A stretch of DNA of 64,000 bases from Sporosarcina psychrophila (lineage in GTDB: Bacteria > Bacillota > Bacilli > Bacillales_A > Planococcaceae): assembly GCF_001590685.1 (NCBI RefSeq), contig NZ_CP014616.1:2665001-2729000 (forward strand). Direction: 5' to 3'. Position numbers and translations under genes: made by a program. The notes under the pieces were generated by a model. That model ran no database searches. It saw nothing but the letters and a program-made list of their open reading frames with translations, and was not told the origin of the DNA. Shown here one piece after another: positions 18,649 to 26,272 of the stretch (the first letter of the stretch is position 1; the number at the start of each line of letters is the position of its first letter).

Positions 18649-19495
18649 CAAGGACCCTCCTCATTTCATCTTCGCCGGTTACGATGATTGTTTTGCCTTC
18701 ACAAGTTTCATCAGTGTTTGTTTCAGCTTTAACCTTTACGATTTCAACCTTTAACTTCTCTTCCTGCAATCGTTTCTTGTCGTTGTCAGATAGAAGATCA
18801 GTGAACTTCGCCAACATTTCCATGGCTTTCATCTTGTCAGCGAGCTTTACCGATATACCATCCTTACCCTTTTTAACTTCAGTAATGATGGTCCCATCAA
18901 CTTCACCAGCATTTTTGAAGTTCACAAAGTTATGGGTGTAGGTAATCTCCTTTCCGTCATCATCCGTCATTACTTGGCCAAACTCATTCCTAGCAACAAC
19001 TTCCTCTGAACCAAATTCGGCAAAGTCAGTCATATCTGCAAAGGCAATGTCTTTATACTTTTGGAGCACATCGTATTTATCAAAGTAAGCTTCATTCAAT
19101 CGTTGTTTTTTCAAGCGCTGAATTTCTGTTTTCACTCCATCTTTCCCCATCAATCGATAAGCAATAGATTCGGCAGTATTACGATCGACTTCATAAGCCT
19201 TCTGATAAGCCTTAGTCGCATTGAAATACTTAATGTAGTAAATACAAAAAAGCCTCTGCTTATCGGTTAAATCATCCGACTCTACAATGGCTTCTTTTAC
19301 TACCTTTTTCGTTGCAACGTTTTGTTTTCGTTGCGTTGCATTCGTTGCGTCGCGCTTCACATTTCCTCTTGACCATTTTTCGCGATTCTTCCTACTACGA
19401 ATAGTGGAATCTTTCACGTTATACTTTTCTGCTAAATCCTTGAATGATATTTCACTTGTTTCCCATTCCTTCTGAATCTCTTCCCAATTAGGCAC
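18629..19495 (-). CDS. terS: Terminase small subunit
   Basis: 288-residue DNA-recognition subunit. Residues ~1-45 are an HTH ('FKDLAEKYNVKDSTIRSRKN') followed by a basic linker, then the Terminase_2 core beginning 'LTDKQRLFCIYYIKYFNATK' at about residue 78. The C-terminal tail is charged. Ribosome site GGAGGCGG. First gene of the packaging operon. Confidence 0.9.
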   Translation of the reverse strand: MPNWEEIQKEWETSEISFKDLAEKYNVKDSTIRSRKNREKWSRGNVKRDATNATQRKQNVATKKVVKEAIVESDDLTDKQRLFCIYYIKYFNATKAYQKAYEVDRNTAESIAYRLMGKDGVKTEIQRLKKQRLNEAYFDKYDVLQKYKDIAFADMTDFAEFGSEEVVARNEFGQVMTDDDGKEITYTHNFVNFKNAGEVDGTIITEVKKGKDGISVKLADKMKAMEMLAKFTDLLSDNDKKRLQEEKLKVEIVKVKAETNTDETCEGKTIIVTGEDEMRRVLDGKSSV

Positions 19496-19533
19496 ATCAC
19501 ATCACCGTCCGCCTCCTTTATTTTTAGACATAG

Positions 19534-19555
19534 AAAAAGCACCATTCAAGGTGCT
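19534..19555 (-). terminator. Terminator of the DUF2971 gene
   Basis: Minus-strand AGCACC-TTGAAT-GGTGCT followed by TTTTTC, overlapping the stop codon of the DUF2971 gene and preceding the terminase genes. It makes the DUF2971 gene a separate transcription unit. Confidence 0.7.
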
Positions 19556-20364
19556 TAATAAATAGGTTTATTTTTTAGAACTGATTGAAATGGTCTTTGT
19601 ACTCTTCCGTCATCATCAACTAACTTATACATTTCCAAAATAGAAATAACTACATCAGTAAACCAATCAGGAGCCGTAGGGCTAATATAAACTTTTTCGA
19701 TCAGATTGTTTACATCATTAATTGGTACATGAACCCCATATAAGTTGCTCTGTTTTTCTACATCAATGACTTTAAACTCTTCACCAATGTCTTTCGTTTG
19801 AATGAAAGGCGTAACAACCCTAAGCTCTTTCTCGTGTTCAAAGTGATTTCTTTTGTGAAAAAATACAGTGGAATTCCCATACAAATGACTCATTCTCTCT
19901 TTTTCGTAGTCAATATATTTAACTGGATTAATTTCAACAGCACTATCAAACGGGGCTGCTATGTTGGTTCTTAACCTATTGACCGTTGTTTGGACTGCGA
20001 TACCTTCACCACTTTGTAAATATAATTTCCACATTGCTTCCGATTCGATATTATTCATATGCCAGCAATTAACAAAGTAAACTTCTCTAATTTTTTTATA
20101 TAGAGCTTCCTGATCGTTCGTCCCCTCAATACTTCCGATTGTAATCCACTCACCATTAAAATAAATTCTTGCAGCTTTGTGCCCAGGCTTATCATTTAAA
20201 ACTTCCAAATGCTTTACCCTAGACTCAAAATCAGATTGAGTTGTAGCGCCTTCAAATGGGTCTGCAAATTTATCAGACCTTGTAAAAAACAATGCTTTCT
20301 TACTCAATAAATCAATGAATTTTGATAAATCCATATATCTCCATATTAAAGTTGATTGGTCCAT
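19555..20364 (-). CDS. DUF2971 domain protein (prophage cargo)
   Basis: 269-residue protein with the DUF2971 pattern: 'ALFFTRSDKFADPFEG' near residue 30 and 'FVNCWHMNNIESEAMWKLYL' followed by 'SGEGIAV' near residue 95. No function is established for the family that I can state. It has its own terminator and sits at the boundary between early and late regions, a common place for lysogenic cargo. Confidence 0.75.
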   Translation of the reverse strand: MDQSTLIWRYMDLSKFIDLLSKKALFFTRSDKFADPFEGATTQSDFESRVKHLEVLNDKPGHKAARIYFNGEWITIGSIEGTNDQEALYKKIREVYFVNCWHMNNIESEAMWKLYLQSGEGIAVQTTVNRLRTNIAAPFDSAVEINPVKYIDYEKERMSHLYGNSTVFFHKRNHFEHEKELRVVTPFIQTKDIGEEFKVIDVEKQSNLYGVHVPINDVNNLIEKVYISPTAPDWFTDVVISILEMYKLVDDDGRVQRPFQSVLKNKPIY

Positions 20365-20414
20365 ATTCTCTCCCCCTCACTGACATCATTCGCCAAAGAA
20401 GGTGTAAATCCTCT

Positions 20415-20440
20415 TGCTACCTACTGCTACCACTTGGTAG
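20415..20440 (+). promoter_or_regulatory. Candidate operator for the RHH gene
   Basis: TGCTACC occurs twice exactly 10 bp apart (20415-20421, 20425-20431) and its inverted core GGTAG follows at 20436-20440, directly upstream of the ribosome site of a ribbon-helix-helix gene. RHH proteins commonly bind tandem repeats one helical turn apart, so autoregulation is a reasonable inference. Confidence 0.45.
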
Positions 20441-20470
20441 AATCATATGCAGGAGGTGTTCATTATCAGT

Positions 20471-20854
20471 TTGACCACTAGAACCAAAACAGGAGCCGCA
20501 ATTGATAACAAACTTTTGGAATCACTGAAAGAACTTTCAAAAGAAACGCGTATCCCGCAATCCAAGTTACTAGACGAGGCAATTGAATTACTGCTTGAGA
20601 AGCACGGGAAACCAATTATCAATCCCGCTATCGAGCCCATCGTTGTACCTGTCGTCGAAATCAAACACAACCCACTAGACGATGAGATTGAGATGCTGAA
20701 TTTACCGCCAGTCGTATTCAACAAGATAAGACGTCATGCCATCTATATCAAGGATCTCATGAAAATCGATTGTTCAAAAATCCCACTCATGGGACCGAAA
20801 AATTTAAAGGTATTGAACGATACGCTTAATGCGTACCTAGAAAAACATAAATAA
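20471..20854 (+). CDS. Ribbon-helix-helix DNA-binding protein
   Basis: About 127 residues. The N-terminus reads 'TRTKTGAAIDNKLLESLKEL' then 'KETRIPQSKLLDEAIELLL', a clear RHH fold (strand plus two helices); the C-terminal 80 residues are a separate helical region. AGGAGGTG at 20451 rules out the ATG at 20447; TTG 20471 is the likely start, although ATT 20462 has better spacing. It is transcribed against both neighbouring operons and may control late or cargo genes. Confidence 0.7.
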   Translation: MTTRTKTGAAIDNKLLESLKELSKETRIPQSKLLDEAIELLLEKHGKPIINPAIEPIVVPVVEIKHNPLDDEIEMLNLPPVVFNKIRRHAIYIKDLMKIDCSKIPLMGPKNLKVLNDTLNAYLEKHK

Positions 20855-20953
20855 TCACTTGTATGTAACGGAGGAGTCGGCGTAGTTCAAACCACAAACC
20901 ACCCAACTCCCCGACCTGCCTTCCATGGTATCATCAAATTTATTTTTGAAGAA

Positions 20954-21382
20954 TTATGGAACATCTGGCACATTTGGCACTTCTGGAACATTTACCATCT
21001 TGCGGATAACAGTCTCTTGGATTCTTTGGATATTCGTGTGTGATAGCCCCATGTGACGCCCTATCCACCGCATGCTCATTCCTTCGAGCAACCAATGCAA
21101 TACCTCAATTTCCCTATCAACCGTAATCAAATGAATTTTATCCTGCACCATTTTTATTTTCTTCTCATAATCACTAATCTTCTTCCACCGCTTTTCCCTT
21201 CTTGAAAACTCTTGATAAATAGGATCACTATGACCCCCAGCCGCTTTCGGCATAGCTGCTTCTAATCCATACTGAGCCGTAAAGTTACCACCAACTTCAT
21301 TCAATCCTTCGCGCATGATTTTTACCGAGTTGATCATCCAATGATAATCTTTCAAAAGTTGTTCAATCTGTTTTTCCGTCAT
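20954..21382 (-). CDS. Late-gene transcription regulator (ArpU/sigma-70 region 4-like)
   Basis: 142-residue protein with a C-terminal HTH ('VLHWLLEGMSMRWIGRHMGL' then 'SHTNIQRIQETVIRKM'), in the position of ArpU/RinA-type late activators just upstream of the terminase region. The last residues are a Val-Pro repeat ('VPEVPNVPDVP'). GGGGGCGGG ribosome site. Confidence 0.7.
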   Translation of the reverse strand: MTEKQIEQLLKDYHWMINSVKIMREGLNEVGGNFTAQYGLEAAMPKAAGGHSDPIYQEFSRREKRWKKISDYEKKIKMVQDKIHLITVDREIEVLHWLLEGMSMRWIGRHMGLSHTNIQRIQETVIRKMVNVPEVPNVPDVP

Positions 21383-21400
21383 AAGCTGCCCGCCCCCTAT

Positions 21401-21589
21401 TTATCGTTTACGAATTGCCCCGTTCACCCGTTTATAGGTCTGTCGATTACTCCCCATCAATTCAGTCCATTCTCTATCAGACAGCTGTTCTGACGACTTG
21501 CCCCTTATCCTAGTATTCTTTTGCTCTACTTCGCCTGTACGAGCATCAGAGAGCCCTCTTTCAACCAGTTCCGTTTGCAACGATTTCAT
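21401..21589 (-). CDS. Small conserved phage protein
   Basis: 62-residue basic protein ('SLQTELVERGL...LSDREWTELMGSNRQTYKR...RKR'). This type is common just upstream of ArpU-like regulators in Bacillales prophages. Start at ATG 21589 (GAGGGAG 8 nt upstream). Function unknown. Confidence 0.55.
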   Translation of the reverse strand: MKSLQTELVERGLSDARTGEVEQKNTRIRGKSSEQLSDREWTELMGSNRQTYKRVNGAIRKR

Positions 21590-21602
21590 TTTCCTCACTC
21601 CC

Positions 21603-21926
21603 TCAACGAATAATTTTGCGGACCATGAATTTCGGTTTATTCGACAAGACTTGACTGCGTTTACTTGTATCCCAATCTAGATCCCAACCATGCATCGCTT
21701 CATTTTCTGTATTCCATAATGCTTTCTCGTGGTTTTCTAGAATGATTTCTTTCATCGAGTTCCCTAGTTGAGATAGCCCTTCTACAAATGGTTTAAGCCA
21801 TTCTGACATCCCCGTAACCCCGACTATCACACCGTCAATCATTCTTGAAACTTCCTCTATTGGCATCTGGTGGCGTTCTGCAAGTTCTGCCTTTATCTCA
21901 TCCAACCGCTCTTGATTGATTACCAT
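21603..21926 (-). CDS. Hypothetical phage protein
   Basis: 107-residue, mainly helical protein with a strong GAAGGAGGAAAAG ribosome site. No family recognised. It ends the early operon with the two following genes. Confidence 0.5.
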   Translation of the reverse strand: MVINQERLDEIKAELAERHQMPIEEVSRMIDGVIVGVTGMSEWLKPFVEGLSQLGNSMKEIILENHEKALWNTENEAMHGWDLDWDTSKRSQVLSNKPKFMVRKIIR

Positions 21927-21956
21927 CGTCTTTTCCTCCTTCTATTTTTTGAAATC

Positions 21957-22010
21957 AAAAAAGAGGACAACAAATGACACAGCGCAATGCTGTTATCATC
22001 GTTGTCCTCT
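21957..22010 (-). terminator. Long hairpin terminator, intact copy of a duplicated element
   Basis: On the minus strand GAGGACAAC and GTTGTCCTC form a perfect 9-bp outer stem enclosing an inner ACAGC/GCTGT hairpin, followed by a T-run. It follows the stop of the 22026-22739 membrane protein gene. A decayed copy lies at 22821-22865 behind the other membrane protein gene. Confidence 0.75.
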
Positions 22011-22025
22011 GGTTGGCCAGGGGGA

Positions 22026-22739
22026 CTAGAAATTTATATTCAAACCACCTTGGTTATCTATAGTTGCATCCTTATTAAAAATAATATTATTTATAGCCTC
22101 TCGATAAAATACAATATAATCTCCAGGTCTATTTTTCTTAAAATAACTTAATATATCATTCGGGTTACTACCCGGGTGAATCGTTATATAATTTAAAACC
22201 TCTTTATAGGCAGTCTTAAATTCCTTGGTATTCTTAACGTTGTACATATTACCTTCCAAATTGCGGTTCAGTAACTCTTTGGCTTTTTCATAGAATTGTT
22301 CTGGATTATCCTCTTGTTTACTTTCTTGAACCAATCCATATAGCGAAGTTAACATCTTTGCGTTTTCTTGATGATTTTTTTCGATTTGGGACAATCCTGC
22401 ATCAAGTTCCTTTGAGAAATCCGAAGACTTATCAATAATTTCCGCTAGTCTTTCTACCTCTTTTTTCATGTCAAAAACATTTTGCTTTTGTCCGGATACG
22501 TCAATTAAAGTAATAATTATCGCAATAACTGCCAACAAAACCGAACTAAGAGTAGCTGCAAAAGCTAACATAGACCCAGCATATGAGGATGACTTGAAAA
22601 TGAATGACACCAATAAAATAATAATAATCGCTGCTATACCTAGCAAATAATATAAGTGATATATTTTTATATATCTTTCCTTCAATTTTCCGCCCTCTTT
22701 GTCAATAACGTCGTTTTTATTATTAACATCGTTACTCAA
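22026..22739 (-). CDS. Two-TM membrane protein with cytosolic domain (cargo)
   Basis: 237 residues: two hydrophobic segments (~30-48 and ~56-80), then a coiled-coil and a helical cytosolic domain. A TTG start overlaps the TGA of an xtrA remnant (TTGA), the same arrangement as the upstream membrane protein gene. No family recognised. Two-TM plus cytosolic domain is a common design for membrane effectors and exclusion proteins, but no activity can be claimed. Confidence 0.65.
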   Translation of the reverse strand: MSNDVNNKNDVIDKEGGKLKERYIKIYHLYYLLGIAAIIIILLVSFIFKSSSYAGSMLAFAATLSSVLLAVIAIIITLIDVSGQKQNVFDMKKEVERLAEIIDKSSDFSKELDAGLSQIEKNHQENAKMLTSLYGLVQESKQEDNPEQFYEKAKELLNRNLEGNMYNVKNTKEFKTAYKEVLNYITIHPGSNPNDILSYFKKNRPGDYIVFYREAINNIIFNKDATIDNQGGLNINF

Positions 22740-22797
22740 AACTCTTCCCCTTCTTCCCTACGCATCCGCATGATTTTACCCGATGCGTCATACAATC
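22736..22797 (-). pseudogene. 3' remnant of a second xtrA gene
   Basis: About 60 nt match the 3' end of the intact xtrA at 23532; both read 'GKI.RMRREEGEEF' then TGA, with an indel upstream. The remnant keeps the TTGA overlap with the next gene. It marks a duplicated or exchanged module. Confidence 0.7.
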
Positions 22798-22820
22798 CGT
22801 TATTCCCTGCGAACCGACTC

Positions 22821-22865
22821 AGAACAAATGACACTGCGCAATGCTGTAATCAATCGTTGTCCTCT
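22821..22865 (-). repeat. Decayed copy of the 21957-22010 hairpin
   Basis: Matches the intact hairpin over the segment from ACAAATGACAC through GTTGTCCTC (+ strand sense) with several substitutions and a lost outer arm. Lies just after the stop of the 22882-23535 gene, mirroring the intact copy. Confidence 0.7.
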
Positions 22866-22881
22866 GTTTAGCTAGGGGGAC

Positions 22882-23535
22882 TTATTCTTTTATTCTTAAT
22901 TCCCTTTTCGCTTCTCTTAACTTTTTGTTAATCTCATCGCTCGATTGCCGCAAGATCATCTGATTCGCTTTAAGCGAGCTCATAACGAAATTCTCATCTT
23001 CTTTGCATTCAATATTTTTTAAGTCTTCACTCAAAATAGTTTCTAATTCATTTAAAACGAGTTTAATTGTCGCAAATCTAACGTAAACATCATCCATTAT
23101 AACGTCGTCATCAATAGACTTAATATGCTTAATTAATTCTACTGTACTGTCTCTTAAAATCTTATTGTTAATATGATTATTACTTTTTACTATTTTTTCG
23201 ATTTTTTCAGAAGTCATCTTATCTAAGTACCACTCTAATTCAATACTAAAAAGATTGATATACTTGTGAAACTTTCGATATTCATCTTCTCTACGTACTT
23301 TCTTCTGGTTATTAAATTGAATAAATAAAACTATTAACGCTATAGAACTTGAAATCAAAGCTCCTAAAAAAGATCCTAAAAATGAAGGGTCAAATAAAAC
23401 TTGGGAAAACTTGTCCGAGAAAATAGAATTAAAGTCAATACCTGATATAAGTAGCAACGAAATGCAAGACAATGTAATTAATAAAAGGCTTGCTATTAAG
23501 ACATTCTTCACCATATGTTCAACGTCGTCCTTCAA
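22882..23535 (-). CDS. Two-TM membrane protein with cytosolic domain (cargo)
   Basis: 217 residues: TM segments at ~11-31 and ~50-72, then a basic stop-transfer and a helical cytosolic domain of ~140 residues. TTG start overlaps the stop of xtrA (TTGA). Apart from the first few residues ('M.xDV') it is not recognisably similar to the downstream membrane protein but has the same architecture and flanks. Confidence 0.65.
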   Translation of the reverse strand: MKDDVEHMVKNVLIASLLLITLSCISLLLISGIDFNSIFSDKFSQVLFDPSFLGSFLGALISSSIALIVLFIQFNNQKKVRREDEYRKFHKYINLFSIELEWYLDKMTSEKIEKIVKSNNHINNKILRDSTVELIKHIKSIDDDVIMDDVYVRFATIKLVLNELETILSEDLKNIECKEDENFVMSSLKANQMILRQSSDEINKKLREAKRELRIKE

Positions 23536-23729
23536 AACTCTTCTCCCTCTTCCCTCCGCATCCGCTTGATCTTCCCCTGATGCGTAACAATCCTATATTC
23601 CCCATGCTCCGGTAGCTCCCTGACCTTAGCAATCCCCTCCGAAATAACCACCACACAGTTCATTGGTAGTTCCATTATACCAATTCCTAACAATAATGCA
23701 TCCGTATTAAAAGTAATGTCTTTATTCAC
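23532..23729 (-). CDS. xtrA: XtrA/YqaO family phage protein
   Basis: 65-residue protein with the XtrA pattern: 'ALLLGIGIMELPMNCVVVIS', 'VRELPEHGEY' and 'IVTHQGKIKRMRREEGEEF'. Known from the PBSX and skin elements of B. subtilis, role undefined. GTG start with AAGGAGGGG. Coupled to the following membrane protein. Confidence 0.8.
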   Translation of the reverse strand: MNKDITFNTDALLLGIGIMELPMNCVVVISEGIAKVRELPEHGEYRIVTHQGKIKRMRREEGEEF

Positions 23730-23744
23730 CAGGACCCCTCCTTG

Positions 23745-23790
23745 TGTTATAATTCAGTCAGTCACGACGGGAGGAATCCTGTCTTTTTAT
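23745..23790 (+). promoter_or_regulatory. Rightward extended -10 promoter with leader hairpin
   Basis: TGTTATAAT (23745-23753) is a good extended -10. About 13 nt later GACGGGA/TCCTGTC form a 7-bp hairpin (one G-U) with GGAA loop and a T5 run (23766-23788), which looks like an attenuator ahead of the small membrane protein gene. Confidence 0.5.
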
Positions 23791-23813
23791 TTGTTTAAAA
23801 GGTGGTAATTCTA

Positions 23814-24032
23814 TTGAACCCGTTTGAAGGTATTGAAGTTGACTGGATGCCAATCATAGGTCCGATAATCGTATTAATAGTTACAGTGGTCGCTGTAGCC
23901 CTTATTTATAGATTATTTTTTAATTGGTTACCTACAAAACTATTTAATTTCCTTATCGGCCCGATAGTTCTATTCGGCTTTTACATCTGGGCGATTCCAA
24001 TGAACGTTGGATTTCACGAGTTTTTCAAATGA
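23814..24032 (+). CDS. Small two-TM membrane protein
   Basis: 72 residues with two hydrophobic segments ('IIGPIIVLIVTVVAVALIY' and 'FLIGPIVLFGFYIWAI'). TTG start with AAAGGTGGT upstream. Transcribed against the early operon from its own promoter and followed by a terminator, so expression in the lysogen is likely. Function unknown. Confidence 0.6.
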   Translation: MNPFEGIEVDWMPIIGPIIVLIVTVVAVALIYRLFFNWLPTKLFNFLIGPIVLFGFYIWAIPMNVGFHEFFK

Positions 24033-24040
24033 CACTAAAA

Positions 24041-24064
24041 GGCATCCTGGTCGATGTCTTTTTT
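24041..24064 (+). terminator. Terminator of the small membrane protein gene
   Basis: GGCATC-CTGGTC-GATGTC followed by TTTTTT, just past the stop at 24032. Confidence 0.7.
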
Positions 24065-24293
24065 ATTGCCCAAATATCCCCTGCTGCCGTACCTGTATTT
24101 CCCCAAGTTCAGCCTGTTCAATAATCAGCAACCCGATTTCCAAAGGCTTGCGTCCCAACTCTTCTGCTATGCTACCCATGCTCATATCTGCTTCCCACAT
24201 CGCTCTGAATACATCCGTTTCTCGCTCTGTAAACACCCAATTAATATCAACATCATCTAGTAACACGCGCTTTTGTTCTTTCGCGTGGATCAA
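24063..24293 (-). CDS. Small HTH-like phage protein
   Basis: 76 residues, with a likely HTH at 'MSMGSIAEELGRKPLEIGLL'. Begins with a TTG that overlaps the preceding stop (TTGA). Similar small proteins occur in Bacillales prophage early operons; target unknown. Confidence 0.6.
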   Translation of the reverse strand: MIHAKEQKRVLLDDVDINWVFTERETDVFRAMWEADMSMGSIAEELGRKPLEIGLLIIEQAELGEIQVRQQGIFGQ

Positions 24294-24586
24294 ACCAACA
24301 CCCCCATCCCTTTCAATTCATCCGTAAGCCGCATAAACAACTCCATATCCTCCGCATCAAGCGCCATATCAATCTGCAACAGCAGCATGTCCTTGTCCGT
24401 GACATCCGTTTCTATACTAGGATGATGCTCCAAATATTGACGGGACATCTTAGGTTCATCTGACATTTCAGCCGCGAATTTTTGAGAGTTGATTTTCCCC
24501 ATTTCCGCTAAAGCATTCGCGTACACAGCGAACGAAAAGCCCTCCATCAATCTTTTTAACTTTTCACGTTCATGATCATTATTCAT
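24290..24586 (-). CDS. IDEAL-domain-like phage protein
   Basis: 98 residues. The C-terminal 'LLLQIDMALDAEDMELFMRL' resembles the IDEAL motif of small Firmicutes proteins. GAGGAGTGAG precedes the ATG. Role unknown. Confidence 0.55.
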   Translation of the reverse strand: MNNDHEREKLKRLMEGFSFAVYANALAEMGKINSQKFAAEMSDEPKMSRQYLEHHPSIETDVTDKDMLLLQIDMALDAEDMELFMRLTDELKGMGVLV

Positions 24587-24588
24587 CC

Positions 24589-24831
24589 CTACTCACTCCT
24601 CCTCAATTCACCATGCCGAAATATCCTAATCTGATTAGACTTCGCAAACAAAACCTCATACTGCCGTTTAGGTAAAAACTTCACAATTCGCCCCTTCGAC
24701 CCCTCATACAGTTTGAGATAGTAATAATCCTCAACTTCCTTTTCCTCCACATTTACAACGACTTCAACCATGTCCCCAAGCTCAAACGCTATTGTTGGCA
24801 CCGCATCGAAAATAGTGAGTTGCTGTACCAT
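24589..24831 (-). CDS. Small beta-rich (SH3-like) hypothetical protein
   Basis: 80 residues starting at ATG 24831 with GAAGGAGTG upstream. The sequence 'ELGDMVEVVV...GSKGRIVKFLPKRQYEVLF' suggests an SH3-like barrel. It overlaps no other gene and begins a leftward unit. Confidence 0.5.
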   Translation of the reverse strand: MVQQLTIFDAVPTIAFELGDMVEVVVNVEEKEVEDYYYLKLYEGSKGRIVKFLPKRQYEVLFAKSNQIRIFRHGELRRSE

Positions 24832-24971
24832 GGTTATCACTCCTTCCAACTACTCCGTTTGGTAGTACTATTCAGTAAAAAAGTTCACTAACTCAACCGC
24901 ATTTACATAAGCAATTCTTTAGACGCATATGATTAAATTGAGTTGTTTTATTTTTTATATTGGAGGCTGCC

Positions 24972-25226
24972 TTGTTAATGACAAATAGTGAAGGCATTGA
25001 TCAAAATAATAAAGATTCCAATACAGCAATTCGTGCAGCTGAGCTTGCTGTCTTCGGTGAAGTAATATCTACAATCGGCGATTTGATATCTACCATTGCC
25101 GCAGTGCTTGCATTAGAAGAAGCACGACAAGAAGAAATCGACAATAAAAATATGCAGAAACAGATTGACTATTTAACCAATGAATTGAAAAAACTAAAAA
25201 AACAAGTTAACAATGAGAAACCATGA
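24972..25226 (+). CDS. Small amphipathic protein, paralogue 1
   Basis: 84 residues from TTG 24972 (GGAGG 5 nt upstream; ATG 24978 is an alternative). A hydrophobic-amphipathic core 'VFGEVISTIGDLISTIAAVL' is followed by a Lys/Glu coiled coil. It shares the '.G..I..IGD.IS.IA' pattern with the next gene, so the two are paralogues. First gene of a rightward cassette inserted against the early operon. Confidence 0.55.
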   Translation: MLMTNSEGIDQNNKDSNTAIRAAELAVFGEVISTIGDLISTIAAVLALEEARQEEIDNKNMQKQIDYLTNELKKLKKQVNNEKP

Positions 25227-25275
25227 CGTTCTAAGAATTGCGGAACTAGACTCTTGTTTAAGCCCCTTTACAAAG

Positions 25276-25296
25276 CGTGCAACGCTTACTTTAATT
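25276..25296 (+). terminator. Weak hairpin between the paralogues
   Basis: AAGCGT-GCA-ACGCTT followed by ACTTT. Short stem and poor T-run; may attenuate rather than stop transcription. Confidence 0.3.
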
Positions 25297-25359
25297 AATA
25301 GCCGGACAAGATTCATTTTTCATCTCATACCCATAGGTTGAGAGTGGGGAGGGTAAACA

Positions 25360-25602
25360 TTGTGTCAAAGAGATGATATGAGTAATCAAAAATGCGAAAA
25401 CTTGGGAATTAAACTTATAACTTTAGGAGCTATGATCACTAAAATCGGTGATGGCATTTCATCTATCGCCTCTACTTTTAGCCTGAATGAAATCAACGAC
25501 GAAAAGAATCAGCAACATCTTGAAGAACTAGAGCGAAATCTTCAAATTCTAATCGATGAAATAAACGACTATACAAAAGAAGTATTAGCTCAAATAAGTT
25601 GA
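25360..25602 (+). CDS. Small amphipathic protein, paralogue 2
   Basis: 80 residues from TTG 25360 (GGGGAGGG upstream). Core 'LGAMITKIGDGISSIASTFS' then a coiled coil 'LEELERNLQILIDEINDY'. Paralogue of the preceding gene; function unknown. Confidence 0.55.
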   Translation: MCQRDDMSNQKCENLGIKLITLGAMITKIGDGISSIASTFSLNEINDEKNQQHLEELERNLQILIDEINDYTKEVLAQIS

Positions 25603-25664
25603 ATATATTTTTCGCTCTATGTGTCCTTTTTCTTAAAATGTATAATGAATAGAGGTGTCTCTAA

Positions 25665-26057
25665 ATGGAATACTTACAGAATCTTTGCCAACAATATGCT
25701 CAGATTGTTAACGGAAAACCTAAAATGGAACAAGGTGTTTGCTCTGTAGAAATAGGTCGCAACTTTCACTTAACCATCCAAGGCCGCGTAAGTAAAAGTG
25801 CGCTTCCAGCCGGGATAACATTTGAGTCACTCGATGTTCAAGGGAATGCACTCAACCTTGCAGAAGTAGTAGTCCTTCAAGAAGAATTACCCCTATTTGT
25901 TGATGCTCTCGCAAAAAATGGATTAATCGTGAGCGCTATTCATAATCATTGGATCTTTACCAATCCAACTATTCTATATGTTCATGCTCAATCTGTTGAG
26001 CCTCCACTTTCTTTTGCAAGAAAATTTGCAGAAGCTTTTAATGTATTAAAGCATTGA
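25665..26057 (+). CDS. DUF1259 (LppY/LpqO-like) protein
   Basis: 130 residues with the DUF1259 signature 'GLIVSAIHNHWIFTNPTILY' followed by 'VHAQSVEPPLSFARKFAEAF'. Unlike secreted family members it has no signal peptide, so it should be cytosolic. GAGGTG ribosome site. Third gene of the rightward cassette. Confidence 0.7.
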   Translation: MEYLQNLCQQYAQIVNGKPKMEQGVCSVEIGRNFHLTIQGRVSKSALPAGITFESLDVQGNALNLAEVVVLQEELPLFVDALAKNGLIVSAIHNHWIFTNPTILYVHAQSVEPPLSFARKFAEAFNVLKH

Positions 26058-26098
26058 ATTAGATTATAGCGCTGCGTGAATCATCAATAATTTTGTAG

Positions 26099-26126
26099 CA
26101 GCCGACTATCACGTCGGCTTTTTTTA
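26099..26126 (+). terminator. Terminator of the rightward DUF1259 cassette
   Basis: GCCGAC-TATCAC-GTCGGC followed by TTTTTTT. Ends the cassette before the oppositely oriented early genes. Confidence 0.8.
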
Positions 26127-26149
26127 TTGCGCCTTATGTGTCTACTAAG

Positions 26150-26272
26150 TCACTTCCACAACTTCCATCCCTCTTGCCTTTTCTCATACAATTCCTTTTG
26201 CAGCAGAGGCTCGTACAACCAAACCCGCTGATCTTTCTCCCACCGATACAATAACCGCCATACGCCGTTCAT
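26150..26272 (-). CDS. Small hypothetical protein (40 aa)
   Basis: A 40-residue frame rich in Trp, Leu and Lys ('MNGVWRLLYRWEKDQRVWLY'...). Its ATG overlaps the stop of the upstream gene by 4 nt (ATGA) and GGAGGAATGCGGT precedes it, which makes it credible. Function unknown. Confidence 0.5.
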   Translation of the reverse strand: MNGVWRLLYRWEKDQRVWLYEPLLQKELYEKRQEGWKLWK

